From the NCBI GenBank assembly GCA_958510825.1, contig OY294047.1, positions 47,847,365 to 47,911,364 on the forward strand: a DNA stretch of 64,000 nt. Reading direction: 5' to 3'. Shown here piece by piece: positions 55,748 to 64,000 of the stretch (positions within the stretch are counted from its first letter, which is position 1; every line of letters begins with the position of its first letter). This DNA comes from Brachypterus glaber. Its lineage: Eukaryota; Arthropoda; Insecta; Coleoptera; Kateretidae. The notes below the pieces were generated by a model, which ran no database searches, was not told where the DNA came from, and was given only the letters and a program-made list of their open reading frames with translations. Position numbers and translations under genes: made by a program.

Positions 55748-57186
55748 TAACTTTGAAAAGTCGCGTGTTTAAAATGATGGTATATTGGTTTATTAGAAGT
55801 AAAAGTATTTTTTTTTTGTGGTGAGTAGAGCCAAAAAATACAATTTTACTTCAGCGTCGCTACCGTCTATAATGTCGACCCTAGTAAACAAGCTGCCAAA
55901 CACCATTTTTTTTATATAAATATTTTTTTAACACGGCCAAGACCGAAAAAAATTTTTTACGCCCACAGGCCAAGGGTTTTTTATCTCAGTACAATATTTT
56001 TTTTTGTGTTTTCAAGAGAATAATACTGACTGCAGAGTTTTGTTAAATCGGAGGCCAAAGTTCGCAGTGAAGGTTTGAATTACTAGGCGAGGACTATCGT
56101 TTCACGATATAAATTTACGTATAGTCGGTGTCACATTTATAATAGAATGTTTACATTTAAAACAAATTAATATGAGACAGGGAAGTAATTAAATTTTATT
56201 ATATTAAATACGTATTTATCTTATATAGCTCGATGCACAGAACACAAAAAAAAATTAAAGCTGGTCCAGTAAATATTTATTGCTACAAATACCTTGTGAG
56301 TGTGAGAAAAGCTTTTGTGAAATATGATTGGATAGGGTAGAACGTTAACTGGCGAGATCCGTCCACGTGGACTGGATAAAAATACATTAGTTTAAATAAG
56401 TCTAAAATTATGCAACGACACGAAGTAACTTTTGAGAGGAAGCAGTAACTCTCAATTTATCTTTATAGCTCGTAGTGTAGGTGTATAAGATATACATTTA
56501 CCTATAATAATTATAAATTACCATTTTAATACTATTAATTTAAATCTACGCATGTATGGAAACAAGTCTACGGGCCCATATATCGAATACTAGATTATTT
56601 GCATTAAATAAATATGGACATACATTGTTTTTACTCATATCTTTAGTGAAAATATTTAAGATTAACTTAAGATAAAATTAAGGGATTGAAGTACTGAATT
56701 AAAGGATGCTACTTACTTTTTCTATCGATTTAGGCTGTTTTGTAATTTTCATTTTAAAAACGGGGTAATTTTTATGAAATAAAATTCCTATATCTTTTGA
56801 ATACAAGAGCCAAAAACATCCAAGTACTCGCAGCTGATGTGTCTGCAAGTTGCAGGTTGTCAGCCATCCTTTATTTTAAAGGACAGTCCTTTATTTTTTA
56901 CTTCTGTCCTTTGTCCTTTATGAAACCCTTAAAGAAAGCTAAATGTCCTTTAAATTTACAATTAATCTTAAAAAATATGAGATATTTATTAATAATAATT
57001 TATTGTATGTCCAATGGACGTTGCCCATGTTGTTGTCAAATTGTTTTTAAAGTCCAAACGTAAAAAAGAACACTTATTAATTAATAATAAAGCTTTTATG
57101 TCCCAATTGGACTCAAGTTGTAAAGTTGTATCCTGGCATAACTTTGCCTTAAGGCTTAAGCAAAGATGGACATGGTAGAAAGTTGG
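55748..57186. other. Unassigned stretch
   Basis: No gene supported. Segment 56865-56955 repeats TGTCCTTTA and TCCTTTATTTT words. Overlapping frames at 56797-57201 lack recognisable motifs. Confidence 0.4.
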
Positions 57187-57188
57187 TA

Positions 57189-57862
57189 CCATCGTTTTCA
57201 TAATAAACGCTTACACCTAAAAATGTTACAGATTATATTGAACTTTATCAAGGTCTCTTTGACATTTATTTGTCAAATATTATTATGACATTACTTGTCA
57301 AAATAATTCACATTAGTTATGCAGCAGCTTACAAATTATTAAAAATGTATTATAACAGCAAGAATAAATGAGGGGATAAGTGTACGTGAAATAGCCACTG
57401 AATTAAATGTTGCAAACAGCACTATAATGCGAGCAAAGAAAAAACTTGAGGAAACTGGACAGATTAGCAGAAAGCGGGGTTCTGTTCGAAGTAGAATGAG
57501 TAGTGCAGAAGAAGATATGCAATTAATGAATTATCTGCGGGAAAACCCTTTCCATACCGGAGTCAGAGCGAGGGAAGAAACTAACTTTCCTGGGTCATAA
57601 AAAGTCCAAACTCTATCTGGAGACATACTGTATAAATATCATTTATAATAAAATTTGTTAACCTTTTTGCTTATAAGCATATATGCTTAAAGACAGTTAT
57701 AGGACTTGCACTATATAATATAGACTGTACATTAACCTTACTTAATTATTACGGAAAATGTCAGTGTCAATCTTAGTAAAGTACATATACCACAACTAAA
57801 AATTTAAAATGTTGGGGTACCTCAGGGTTCTGTGATGTGAGCGTTTTCTATGAAAAGGTTGG
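57189..57862 (+). mobile_element. Tc1-like transposon, internally deleted (copy 2)
   Basis: TA flanks both ends (57187-57188 and 57863-57864). It shares terminal repeats (TTTTCATA, AAACGCT) and most of its sequence with copy 1 at 2505-3481, but lacks about 300 bp that copy 1 retains. The two copies therefore carry different deletions. Confidence 0.82.
57343..57600 (+). pseudogene. Tc1-like transposase N-terminal fragment
   Basis: The frame reads ITARINEGISVREIATELNV, continuing NSTIMRAKKKLEETGQISRK and ENPFHTGVRAREETNFPGS before a stop at 57598-57600. It covers the helix-turn-helix DNA-binding region and part of the linker, and stops before the catalytic domain. Unlike copy 1, the helix-turn-helix here is in frame. 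No ATG precedes it closely. A truncated DNA-binding protein of this kind, if made, could bind the element ends without cutting, but expression is unproven. Confidence 0.72.
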
Positions 57863-57866
57863 TACG

Positions 57867-58471
57867 ACATTTTTTTATATAGAATAAAAAAAGGTATCAT
57901 TGTGAAACTTTGTAGGTATGTTTACTTATATTCAAAGAATATAAATAAAATTTCTTTAGATTTTTAAAGTTCCATTCCCTGGCCATAAAATTTTTTTGAA
58001 AAAAAAAACATCAAAAAACGGTGGTGGCCTTGATTCCGGCCGTCTGGATAGACTGCAATATAAAAACAAAACAGGATATTATTCAGTATTGAAGTCGCTA
58101 TAGCCCTGTCTAGAATAATTTTTTTTTGCCGAAAAATAACAGAATGGCGGACGTTTTTGTATGAAAATGTTTGAAAATTTTTGAAAAACATTCGCCATTT
58201 TGTTATCTTTTGGCCAAAAAAAATCTTCTAGGCAGGGCTATAGCGATTTTAATACTGAATAATATCCCGTTTTGTTTTTTTTTCAGTCTATCCAAACGGC
58301 CGGAAATGACGACCACCGTTTTTTGATGATTTTTTCAAAAAAAAAAATATATGGCCAGAAAATGGCACTATAAAAATCTAAAGAAATTTTATTTGTATTC
58401 TTTGAATATAAATATACATACCTACAAAATTTCACAATGATATCTTTTTTCTTTCTATATAAAAAAAATGT
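57867..58471. repeat. 605-bp near-complete palindrome
   Basis: Arms of about 295 bp meet near 58169. Matching pairs include ACATTTTTTTATATAG with CTATATAAAAAAAATGT, TGTAGGTATGT with ACATACCTACA, the GGTGGTGGCCTTGATTCCGG region with CCGGAAATGACGACCACC, CTATAGCCCTG with CAGGGCTATAG, and AATGGCGGACG with CGCCATT. It begins two to four bases after the Tc1-like copy 2. No coding region; the 75-codon minus-strand frame crosses one arm. Confidence 0.88.
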
Positions 58472-58665
58472 TAAAAAAAATGTTTAAAAAAGTCTTTAAA
58501 ATACAATATTTTCTATTATACTTGTAGATATCACATTGCCCCAAGTAAGCTCCAAAAGTTTGTTCTAGAGACTTTCTATTGATTTTGACATGATTAGATA
58601 TTAATATCTAAATAAACTGGCTGAAACTGGATAGCTTACAATTTCTAAAGGCTGTTTTACAGTAC

Positions 58666-58865
58666 NNNNNNNNNNNNNNNNNNNNNNNNNNNNNNNNNNN
58701 NNNNNNNNNNNNNNNNNNNNNNNNNNNNNNNNNNNNNNNNNNNNNNNNNNNNNNNNNNNNNNNNNNNNNNNNNNNNNNNNNNNNNNNNNNNNNNNNNNNN
58801 NNNNNNNNNNNNNNNNNNNNNNNNNNNNNNNNNNNNNNNNNNNNNNNNNNNNNNNNNNNNNNNNN
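58666..58865. other. Assembly gap (200 Ns)
   Basis: Exactly 200 undetermined bases. Two minus-strand frames that cross it are not real. The right edge lies inside repeat family E, which probably caused the break. Confidence 0.99.
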
Positions 58866-58995
58866 AACCCAAAACAAAAATCCCTAAGTTGGCCATCAAT
58901 TTAAATGTATGTAATTTTTTAAATTTTAGAGCAAAATAGAAAAAATAGTATAAAGCACTCGTTTCACAACCCGTTTTTAGCTCCCTATTACTTTA
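58866..58995 (+). repeat. Dispersed repeat family E (copy 3, partial)
   Basis: GCCATCAATTTAAATGTATG, TTTTAGAGCAAAATAGAAAA and AAAGCACTCGTTTCACAACC match 49545-49640. The copy is cut by the gap on the left and loses similarity after about 58995. Confidence 0.7.
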
Positions 58996-59367
58996 GAAAA
59001 CTTGTAATTTTTTTTGCAAAAGACAAAAAAAATTTAAAAAAAAATACAAAAAAAAATTCAAAAGTTTTCATTTTTTTTTAATTTTCTTTTTGAAAAAAAA
59101 ACGAAAAAAAAAAATTGAAAAAAAATTTTTTTGAAAATTATAATTTTTTAATAAAAATATCAACTTGATTTGCCAATATGGGCTTTTTGTTTCTAGACAA
59201 AACTCAGCACACTATTGCCAGATAGCTAATCCGTTCCTAAGGATGCCTGCCATGTGATGGAGAACGTGTTCAGGCCCGGCTACATGTGACATTTGTTTGG
59301 CCATTTTACTTTCAGATTTTATTGCTTAAAATTCGTTTCCCTTACTCGATAAAAATCAGAAAGTACT

Positions 59368-60056
59368 ACACGGAAAAAAATCAAATCTTTATTCAAGAAT
59401 AATCATATACTACTTAAAATTTTAAAAATACCTTTATTTTACCAAAAGTATCAACACAGAATATAAATCCTTTTGGAAAAAATCTTTTGTGGCCGCCACA
59501 ATACTTTATCTATATTTCAACGCATTGGAAACTGTTTATAATTATTTATTAAGAACGCTTGACGTACCTAAAGATTAAAAAAATTGTTGAAAAACATTGT
59601 TTTAGCTTACTAAGTATATTCTAAGTGGTCGAAAAAGCCTTTGGCAGATTTGCCCTAAACAAACAAACAAACAAACAAACAACAACAAACATTGAAAGTT
59701 AAATAACAGTTTTTCACAGTCGCAAAAACCAGTTAAGTAAGCAAAAAAGCAAGTCCTATGGATGCTGGATGGATTGGTTGAACGGACATATTATGGATGT
59801 CCACAGTTGTGTCATCTGGACTTTGAACGGATGTCCACGGGACGTCCATAGAGAAAAAATGGGCATCCTATGGACATACAGCCGTCCATGAACATACGTC
59901 CATTGGACGTCCATAGTATCACTTTGTGCTATCTGGGAATTATTCTTCTTCTTATAAGGATTTTCTTGAAAAGAAGTATAACTAGAGTTGCGGAATGGGG
60001 AAACTAGCTAGAGTTGAATCAAGATTATTAATCTTCAATCTAGCTTTTTTCCGTGT
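59368..60056. repeat. Inverted-end element with ACACGGAAAAAAA termini
   Basis: The left ACACGGAAAAAAATCAAATC and the right TAGCTTTTTTCCGTGT are inverted, and GATTATT occurs inside both. The interior contains an AAAC microsatellite (59660-59685) and a cluster of GGACGTCCAT-type palindromic words (59780-59930). It may be composite. Confidence 0.5.
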
Positions 60057-60151
60057 AAAAAGTTTGTGAAAATACTACAAATTCAGTAATTTTTGTTCCA
60101 ATATCTAATTAGTAAGAGGCGAAAAATTGGTAGCTTATACATAGAAAAAAC

Positions 60152-60392
60152 GGATTCCTTGAACCAAGGACACGTGTCTTTGTATATGTTCCAAGCCATA
60201 TTCTCTGTTTCAAGGCTGGCATTTTCTTGAACCAAAGTCAATGTCCTTGAATGAAGAGCCCGGGGTTTGGAATAAAAATCCGCGCTCTTTATTCAAGGAC
60301 ATTGACTTTGGTTCAAGAAAATGCCACCCTTGAAACAAGAGAATTTGGCTTTGAACATATCCAAAGACACGTGTCCTTGGTTCAAGGAATCC
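60152..60392. repeat. Complete palindrome with GGATTCCTTGAACCAAGGA ends
   Basis: Arms of about 118 bp with few mismatches, for example GGACACGTGTCTTTG and CAAAGACACGTGTCC, TTTCTTGAACCAAAGTCAAT and its counterpart, and AGAGCCCGGGG and its counterpart at the centre near 60271. A shortened relative lies at 61308-61385. Non-coding. Confidence 0.85.
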
Positions 60393-60894
60393 ATAAAAGT
60401 CAACCATAATTTGACAGTATAATTTTTCGTACGACCTAGTGTACACGAAATAAAGCAAATTGCATGTTCACTATATATCCTCATTTGGATATATTTCTAT
60501 CGCACGAGTGCATATTTGAATAAAATGACAACTATGAGCACTTATTTATCCAAACGAGTACAAATAGCTTTTATTTTGACAAAAGTCGTTTGACGTTTAA
60601 AAATTTTTGAATTAAACAAGGTAATTCTTTAAAATATACATTTTTAAAGAGTCTAGACTGTAGATCGAACGAAAAATGTTGTTCGCAACTCGTTTGCGAC
60701 AAGTCCTTAGTGCACTCGAATGATTTTTTGACTTCGCTTCCCGTTGCACTTAGTGCACTAAGGACTAAAGTCGCTTACTCGTTACGAAAACTACTATTAA
60801 CATATTTCTGTACTGCAGCAGTGAAAAAATGTGTTGACTGACGCGCGGCTGACGACATTCGTTTCTTTCCGTCCGCTGTCTCTAAAAAATATTA
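60393..60894. other. Unassigned stretch with a small hairpin
   Basis: A 14-bp inverted repeat AGTCCTTAGTGCAC/GTGCACTAAGGACT lies near 60701-60765, similar in layout to the short foldbacks elsewhere. No gene recognised. Confidence 0.45.
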
Positions 60895-60967
60895 CGCCCA
60901 ACGTGAGGCTCGAACCCACGACCCCGAGATTAAGAGTCTCGTGTTCTACAGACTGAGCTAGCCGGGC
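60895..60967 (-). tRNA. tRNA-Lys (anticodon CUU), possibly degenerate
   Basis: The 73-nt minus-strand sequence folds as a cloverleaf: acceptor GCCCGGC/GTTGGGC (two G-U pairs), D stem GCTC/GAAC with one C-A mismatch, anticodon arm CGAGA-CTCTTAA-TCTCG with CTT, T arm GTGGG-TTCGAGC-CTCAC, discriminator G. The B-box GGTTCGAGCC is intact. The A-box region reads TAGCTCAGTCTG, where the second-last position departs from the usual GG of the D loop. A run of six T lies a few bases downstream, a normal polymerase III terminator. The gene could be functional or a recently decayed copy. Confidence 0.8.
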
Positions 60968-61918
60968 TTGTACAAATGGTTTTTATTTACTATTTTTAGT
61001 TGACTGCGCCATGTGCAAAGCGAGTATTTGGAAAATATTAGTTCTTTAGATCCCAAACGACTAAACTATCTAAAACGTACTGGATAAATAAAAAATAAAA
61101 AAAGCTATCTAGTGGTACTAACTAGTGTTACCAAGCGTGGTATATTAAATGTCAGCAAAAAAATAGCTAAAGACGCCATATTGCCTTAACTAAAAGATTT
61201 TAAAATATATTGAATTTGAGTTTCAGACGTTTTGATACCAGGTAACCGCCACTATCTATTCAAAAGCAACTAGGAAAACTTGCTTATCAGTAACCAGAAA
61301 AAAAAGATTCCTTGAACCAAGGTCATCTTCATTCAAGAACATTGACATTGTCGAAAGACACGTATCCTTGGTTCAATTCTTTTTTTCTGTGTAGAACAAG
61401 CTGTTTTAGCTATTAAATCTGGAAGTACAGAATCGAATTTAGCAGGCAATACACCTTTTTAAAGGAAATTTAGTCTACTTTTTAAAAACAAGAAACATAA
61501 TTCCGTTCTTAGTTTCTGTTATATGACAAGCCTGTCGATTAAACTCTGAACGCCAGATATGCTTAATCCCGGCACCAGAACTGATTATCCTGATCCCAAT
61601 ACCAGGACGAGAAGAGTGGGGGGAAGTCCGGGGTACGTTGAATTCGACGAGATTTTCGTTCCCAAAACCTTATCTGCATAGCATGCTGCAAGAAAGATAC
61701 CATCCTATAATTCTGACACGTAGTGTTATTACTTTTGAGCAAATAAAATTGATTAAATTATTCGATAGAGCAGATGAGTGTCGCAAGATCCTCTCCTGCA
61801 AAAAAATTGTATGATATAATATAAAGAAATGTGAATAAAACCGATTCTATTGTCAATATAGGTAAACAAACAGGTAAAAAAAGAGTAGTTACATATTACC
61901 AAAAAACTATAGATAGAT
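60968..61918. other. Mostly unassigned stretch
   Basis: Contains the shortened palindrome relative at 61308-61385 (ATTCCTTGAACCAAGG to CCTTGGTTCAAT). No gene supported. Confidence 0.4.
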
Positions 61919-61926
61919 ATTCAGGT

Positions 61927-62610
61927 CACAAGGAAAGACCTCCAAACCCGTTGCGGAAAATTGTGATAAATGTGCCTTGCGCATCTGCGATATACTTGAA
62001 CATGCGCACCATTATTGATGTTTTTGAAAAAGTATTTTTTAACCTTAATTTTATGTGTCAAATAAAAATGCAACAAAAAACAATAAATATCTACGAAGAA
62101 ACGTCGAAATAGTTTTTTTTTTATTATTTTATATGAATTTTTCGAGTGTGTTTGAATTTCGGGATTTTGTACACCTACTTTGAGTACACCAGGGATTGAC
62201 CCTTTGCTCTTCATAAAGCAACAATACAGGTCATGTTTAAAGTATTAAACAAATGCAGCAAAAAAACAATTAAAACTGTCGAAAAACGAAAAAGTCGAAA
62301 AATGAACAGAAACAAACGACGATCTGACAGTACTGACAATATAAACAAACTACTAATAATTCGTCACCCCAGTATTGGTTTGCCATATCTCTATTTTCGG
62401 ACATGTTGAGATTTTTATTAGGGGATTTTTGGAGATACAACAAATTAATACTGGGGTGCCGAATTGTTTTACGACCGACAGTATTTTACAGCTGACACAA
62501 ATGCGTACTGCGCAAGGTCAGATAAATCGCGTTAGGTCATTTCGCTGCCCCGTTCTGTCACAAAATAATCTTGCGCAGGCTGGACTTTTAGTCCTCTTTT
62601 CTTCTCTATG
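61927..62610 (-). mobile_element. Non-autonomous hAT-like element (copy 3)
   Basis: Reverse relative of 5842-6536 and 8126-8813. Flanks ATTCAGGT (61919-61926) and GTTCAGGT (62611-62618) match at seven of eight positions. The 3' terminal repeat (minus orientation) has lost four to five bases. It is more diverged than copies 1 and 2, so probably older. Confidence 0.82.
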
Positions 62611-62618
62611 GTTCAGGT

Positions 62619-62915
62619 GTACAAATTGGTTATTACAGATTTCCTCCCAAAGGTGCACAAATTTTTTTCACAATAAAAACTAGTGAGTCACAGGGTTATC
62701 TATAATTATTAGATTTTGAGTAGATTTTTTATTGATTTACCCCACTGTTTATATGTTTCCCTCCCCTTAGCCCTGTTTCTCAGAGAAAAATGTTTCTTAA
62801 AATGTATATGGTAAAACTTTTACTTATCTCAAAGCACGGCACTAACTAATTTTAAGACTAATGGCTTTATAAGCATTTCTCAAAAAATTACTATTATTAA
62901 CAATAATAATTATAT
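62619..62915. other. Unassigned stretch
   Basis: No gene recognised. Confidence 0.4.
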
Positions 62916-63153
62916 TAATATAACTTTTTAGTTTTTGAGAAATAGAGCTTTGGATCTGACTAAAATTGTTATCTAATTTTGCGGTGACGTTTCGACGATG
63001 GATTTTGGTTGTTTTCGAACAGAGAATTAAAGCCAAAGATTAATTCCCTGTTCGAAAACAACGAAAATGCATCGTCGAAACGTCACAGCAAAATTAAATA
63101 ACAAATTTTAGTCAGATCCAAAGCCCTATTCCCAAAAAAGTAAACTGTTAAAT
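62916..63153. repeat. Palindromic foldback with GACGTTTCGACGATG motif
   Basis: Arms of about 110 bp centred near 63033. Pairs include GGATCTGACTAAAATT with its complement, GTGACGTTTCGACGATG with CATCGTCGAAACGTCAC, and TTGTTTTCGAACAG with CTGTTCGAAAACAA. The GTCGAAACGTC string resembles the end of PLE terminal repeats, but no CTGA-GA core is present next to it. Confidence 0.8.
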
Positions 63154-63506
63154 TATACAAATCGGGCAAAACTTTCAATTTAATTATATTAATAATAAGA
63201 TATGAGGTGTTTCATATGATAAGAAATATGTGCGCAGATTAAATTAATCCTTTAAATGGATGTGCATATCCTATTTGCTAAAAAAATTACAGTGTCCCGC
63301 AAGCACAGGATGTTATTTGCCAAGACTGATAATTAGTTTAACTGACATTAATAACTTATCATTCGCACTGTAGGAATACTGTTTGCATAAAGGTTTTAAT
63401 GTAGATAAATATCATTTATTAATTGTAGATAAATTATCAAAGATACCACATACCTACACTATAGGAAGATATATAAAATTTTCAATTCTATACGATATGC
63501 CTCAAC
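63154..63506. other. Unassigned stretch
   Basis: No gene recognised. Confidence 0.4.
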
Positions 63507-63580
63507 TTGCTACCATTTAGTCTCCAGAATAGAAGAAGTATGATTGCTACCATTTAGTCTCCAGAATAGAAGAAGTATAA
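63507..63580. repeat. 37-bp tandem duplication
   Basis: Two adjacent, essentially identical copies beginning TTGCTACCATTTAGTCTCC (63507 and 63544). Confidence 0.95.
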
Positions 63581-63729
63581 GTAGTTCTCTTAGTCTAGTA
63601 ATAGATGGCGGATATATATGGATCTATCTAATGACTTTACTTCTAAAGAAAATAAAGTCTATTTTTTTTAATAAACAGTTTTTTCTGTACAAAAAAATTC
63701 TAGTTAGCTACATACTAGGAAAAATTAAT

Positions 63730-63832
63730 AACCCCCCCTGTAACGCTATTACTATACCATTAACATGGGCGTAACACTCCAAAATTACCCCCACCCCCCC
63801 TAGGAGCGTTACGTAAAACTTGAACGTTCCCT
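63730..63832. repeat. End of GTTACGTAA-type MITE
   Basis: Ends GTTACGTAAAACTTGAACG then TTCCCT at 63832, with a C-run inside, as in 3907-4376 in reverse. The CTGTAACGCT and GGGCGTAACACTCC words upstream may be a rearranged part of the same family. Confidence 0.6.
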
Positions 63833-64000
63833 AATCTAATAAGTACGAAGTTTAAATATGCAGAGTAGGTAGGTATAAAACATCTGCTATCCCTGGTTTA
63901 GTATCCCATGAGTACATAATAAATTGTTCCACCCTAATGTGTCTCAGACTAATTAACTTACCTCCCAGGGTGGAAAATGCCTTAGCCAAAACGCGGCCGA

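Larger units (their letters stand above)
58472..59367. other. Intergenic stretch containing the assembly gap
   Basis: AT-rich, with A/T homopolymers at 59000-59150. It includes the N run and a fragment of repeat family E. Confidence 0.5.

Noticed and set aside
58608..58899. Minus-strand frames across the N run
   Set aside because: They consist almost entirely of undetermined residues.
1..64000. CRISPR arrays, operons, ribosome binding sites, prophage or bacterial mobile elements
   Set aside because: The sequence is eukaryotic in character. No regularly spaced identical repeats with unique spacers occur; the 14-bp minisatellite has no spacers.

Overview
The window is AT-rich, gene-poor eukaryotic DNA, most probably from an arthropod (insect) with a large, transposon-rich genome. 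The reasons are SINEs with tRNA-like heads, Tc1/mariner, hAT-like and piggyBac-like non-autonomous elements with their typical target-site duplications (TSDs), a Penelope-like retroelement, jockey/CR1-like LINE fragments, microsatellites and an assembly gap (N run, 58666-58865). The species cannot be named from the sequence. I found no convincing host protein-coding gene. The only long open frame belongs to a retroelement, and the only candidate cellular gene is a tRNA-Lys(CUU)-like sequence at 60895-60967, minus strand.

Layout. 1-5.5 kb: a 3' fragment of a Penelope-like element (PLE) with a hammerhead-like motif, an internally deleted Tc1-like transposon and a GTTACGTAA-type MITE. 5.5-11.2 kb: a hairpin-bearing repeat interrupted by a 695-bp hAT-like element with an exact 8-bp TSD, a second copy of that element, and a third hAT-like element. 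11.7-13.2 kb: a GC-richer foldback element built from seven diverged ~140-bp units, three in one orientation and four in the other. 15-21 kb: dispersed repeats, a G-rich tandem array, a SINE, a 14-bp minisatellite and GA and TTC microsatellites. 21-29 kb: inverted repeat pairs, a second hammerhead-like motif, a SINE split by a TA-flanked MITE, a mariner remnant of DD41D spacing whose left end is a reversed copy of its own right end, and a LINE 3' end. 30-44 kb: two hAT-type MITEs, several complete palindromes, three degenerate LINE reverse-transcriptase pieces and a 578-bp tandem duplication. 45.4-47.7 kb: a young PLE nested in an older inverted-repeat element. 48-64 kb: more foldbacks, a second SINE family, an 858-bp element with 8-bp TSD, a piggyBac-like MITE carrying nuclear-receptor-like half-sites, a second Tc1-like copy abutting a 605-bp palindrome, the tRNA, and a third copy of the 695-bp hAT family.

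How parts relate. There is no operon or pathway here. The informative relations are nesting and shared ancestry: PLE inside MITE, MITE inside SINE, hAT inside hairpin repeat (with a paralogous empty site at 16.2 kb), and many families present as two or more copies. Inverted-repeat DNA recurs throughout, so transcripts crossing these loci would fold into long double-stranded RNA. The most notable items are the PLE with its reversed terminal copy and hammerhead-like motifs, and the 3+4 unit foldback at 11.7-13.2 kb.
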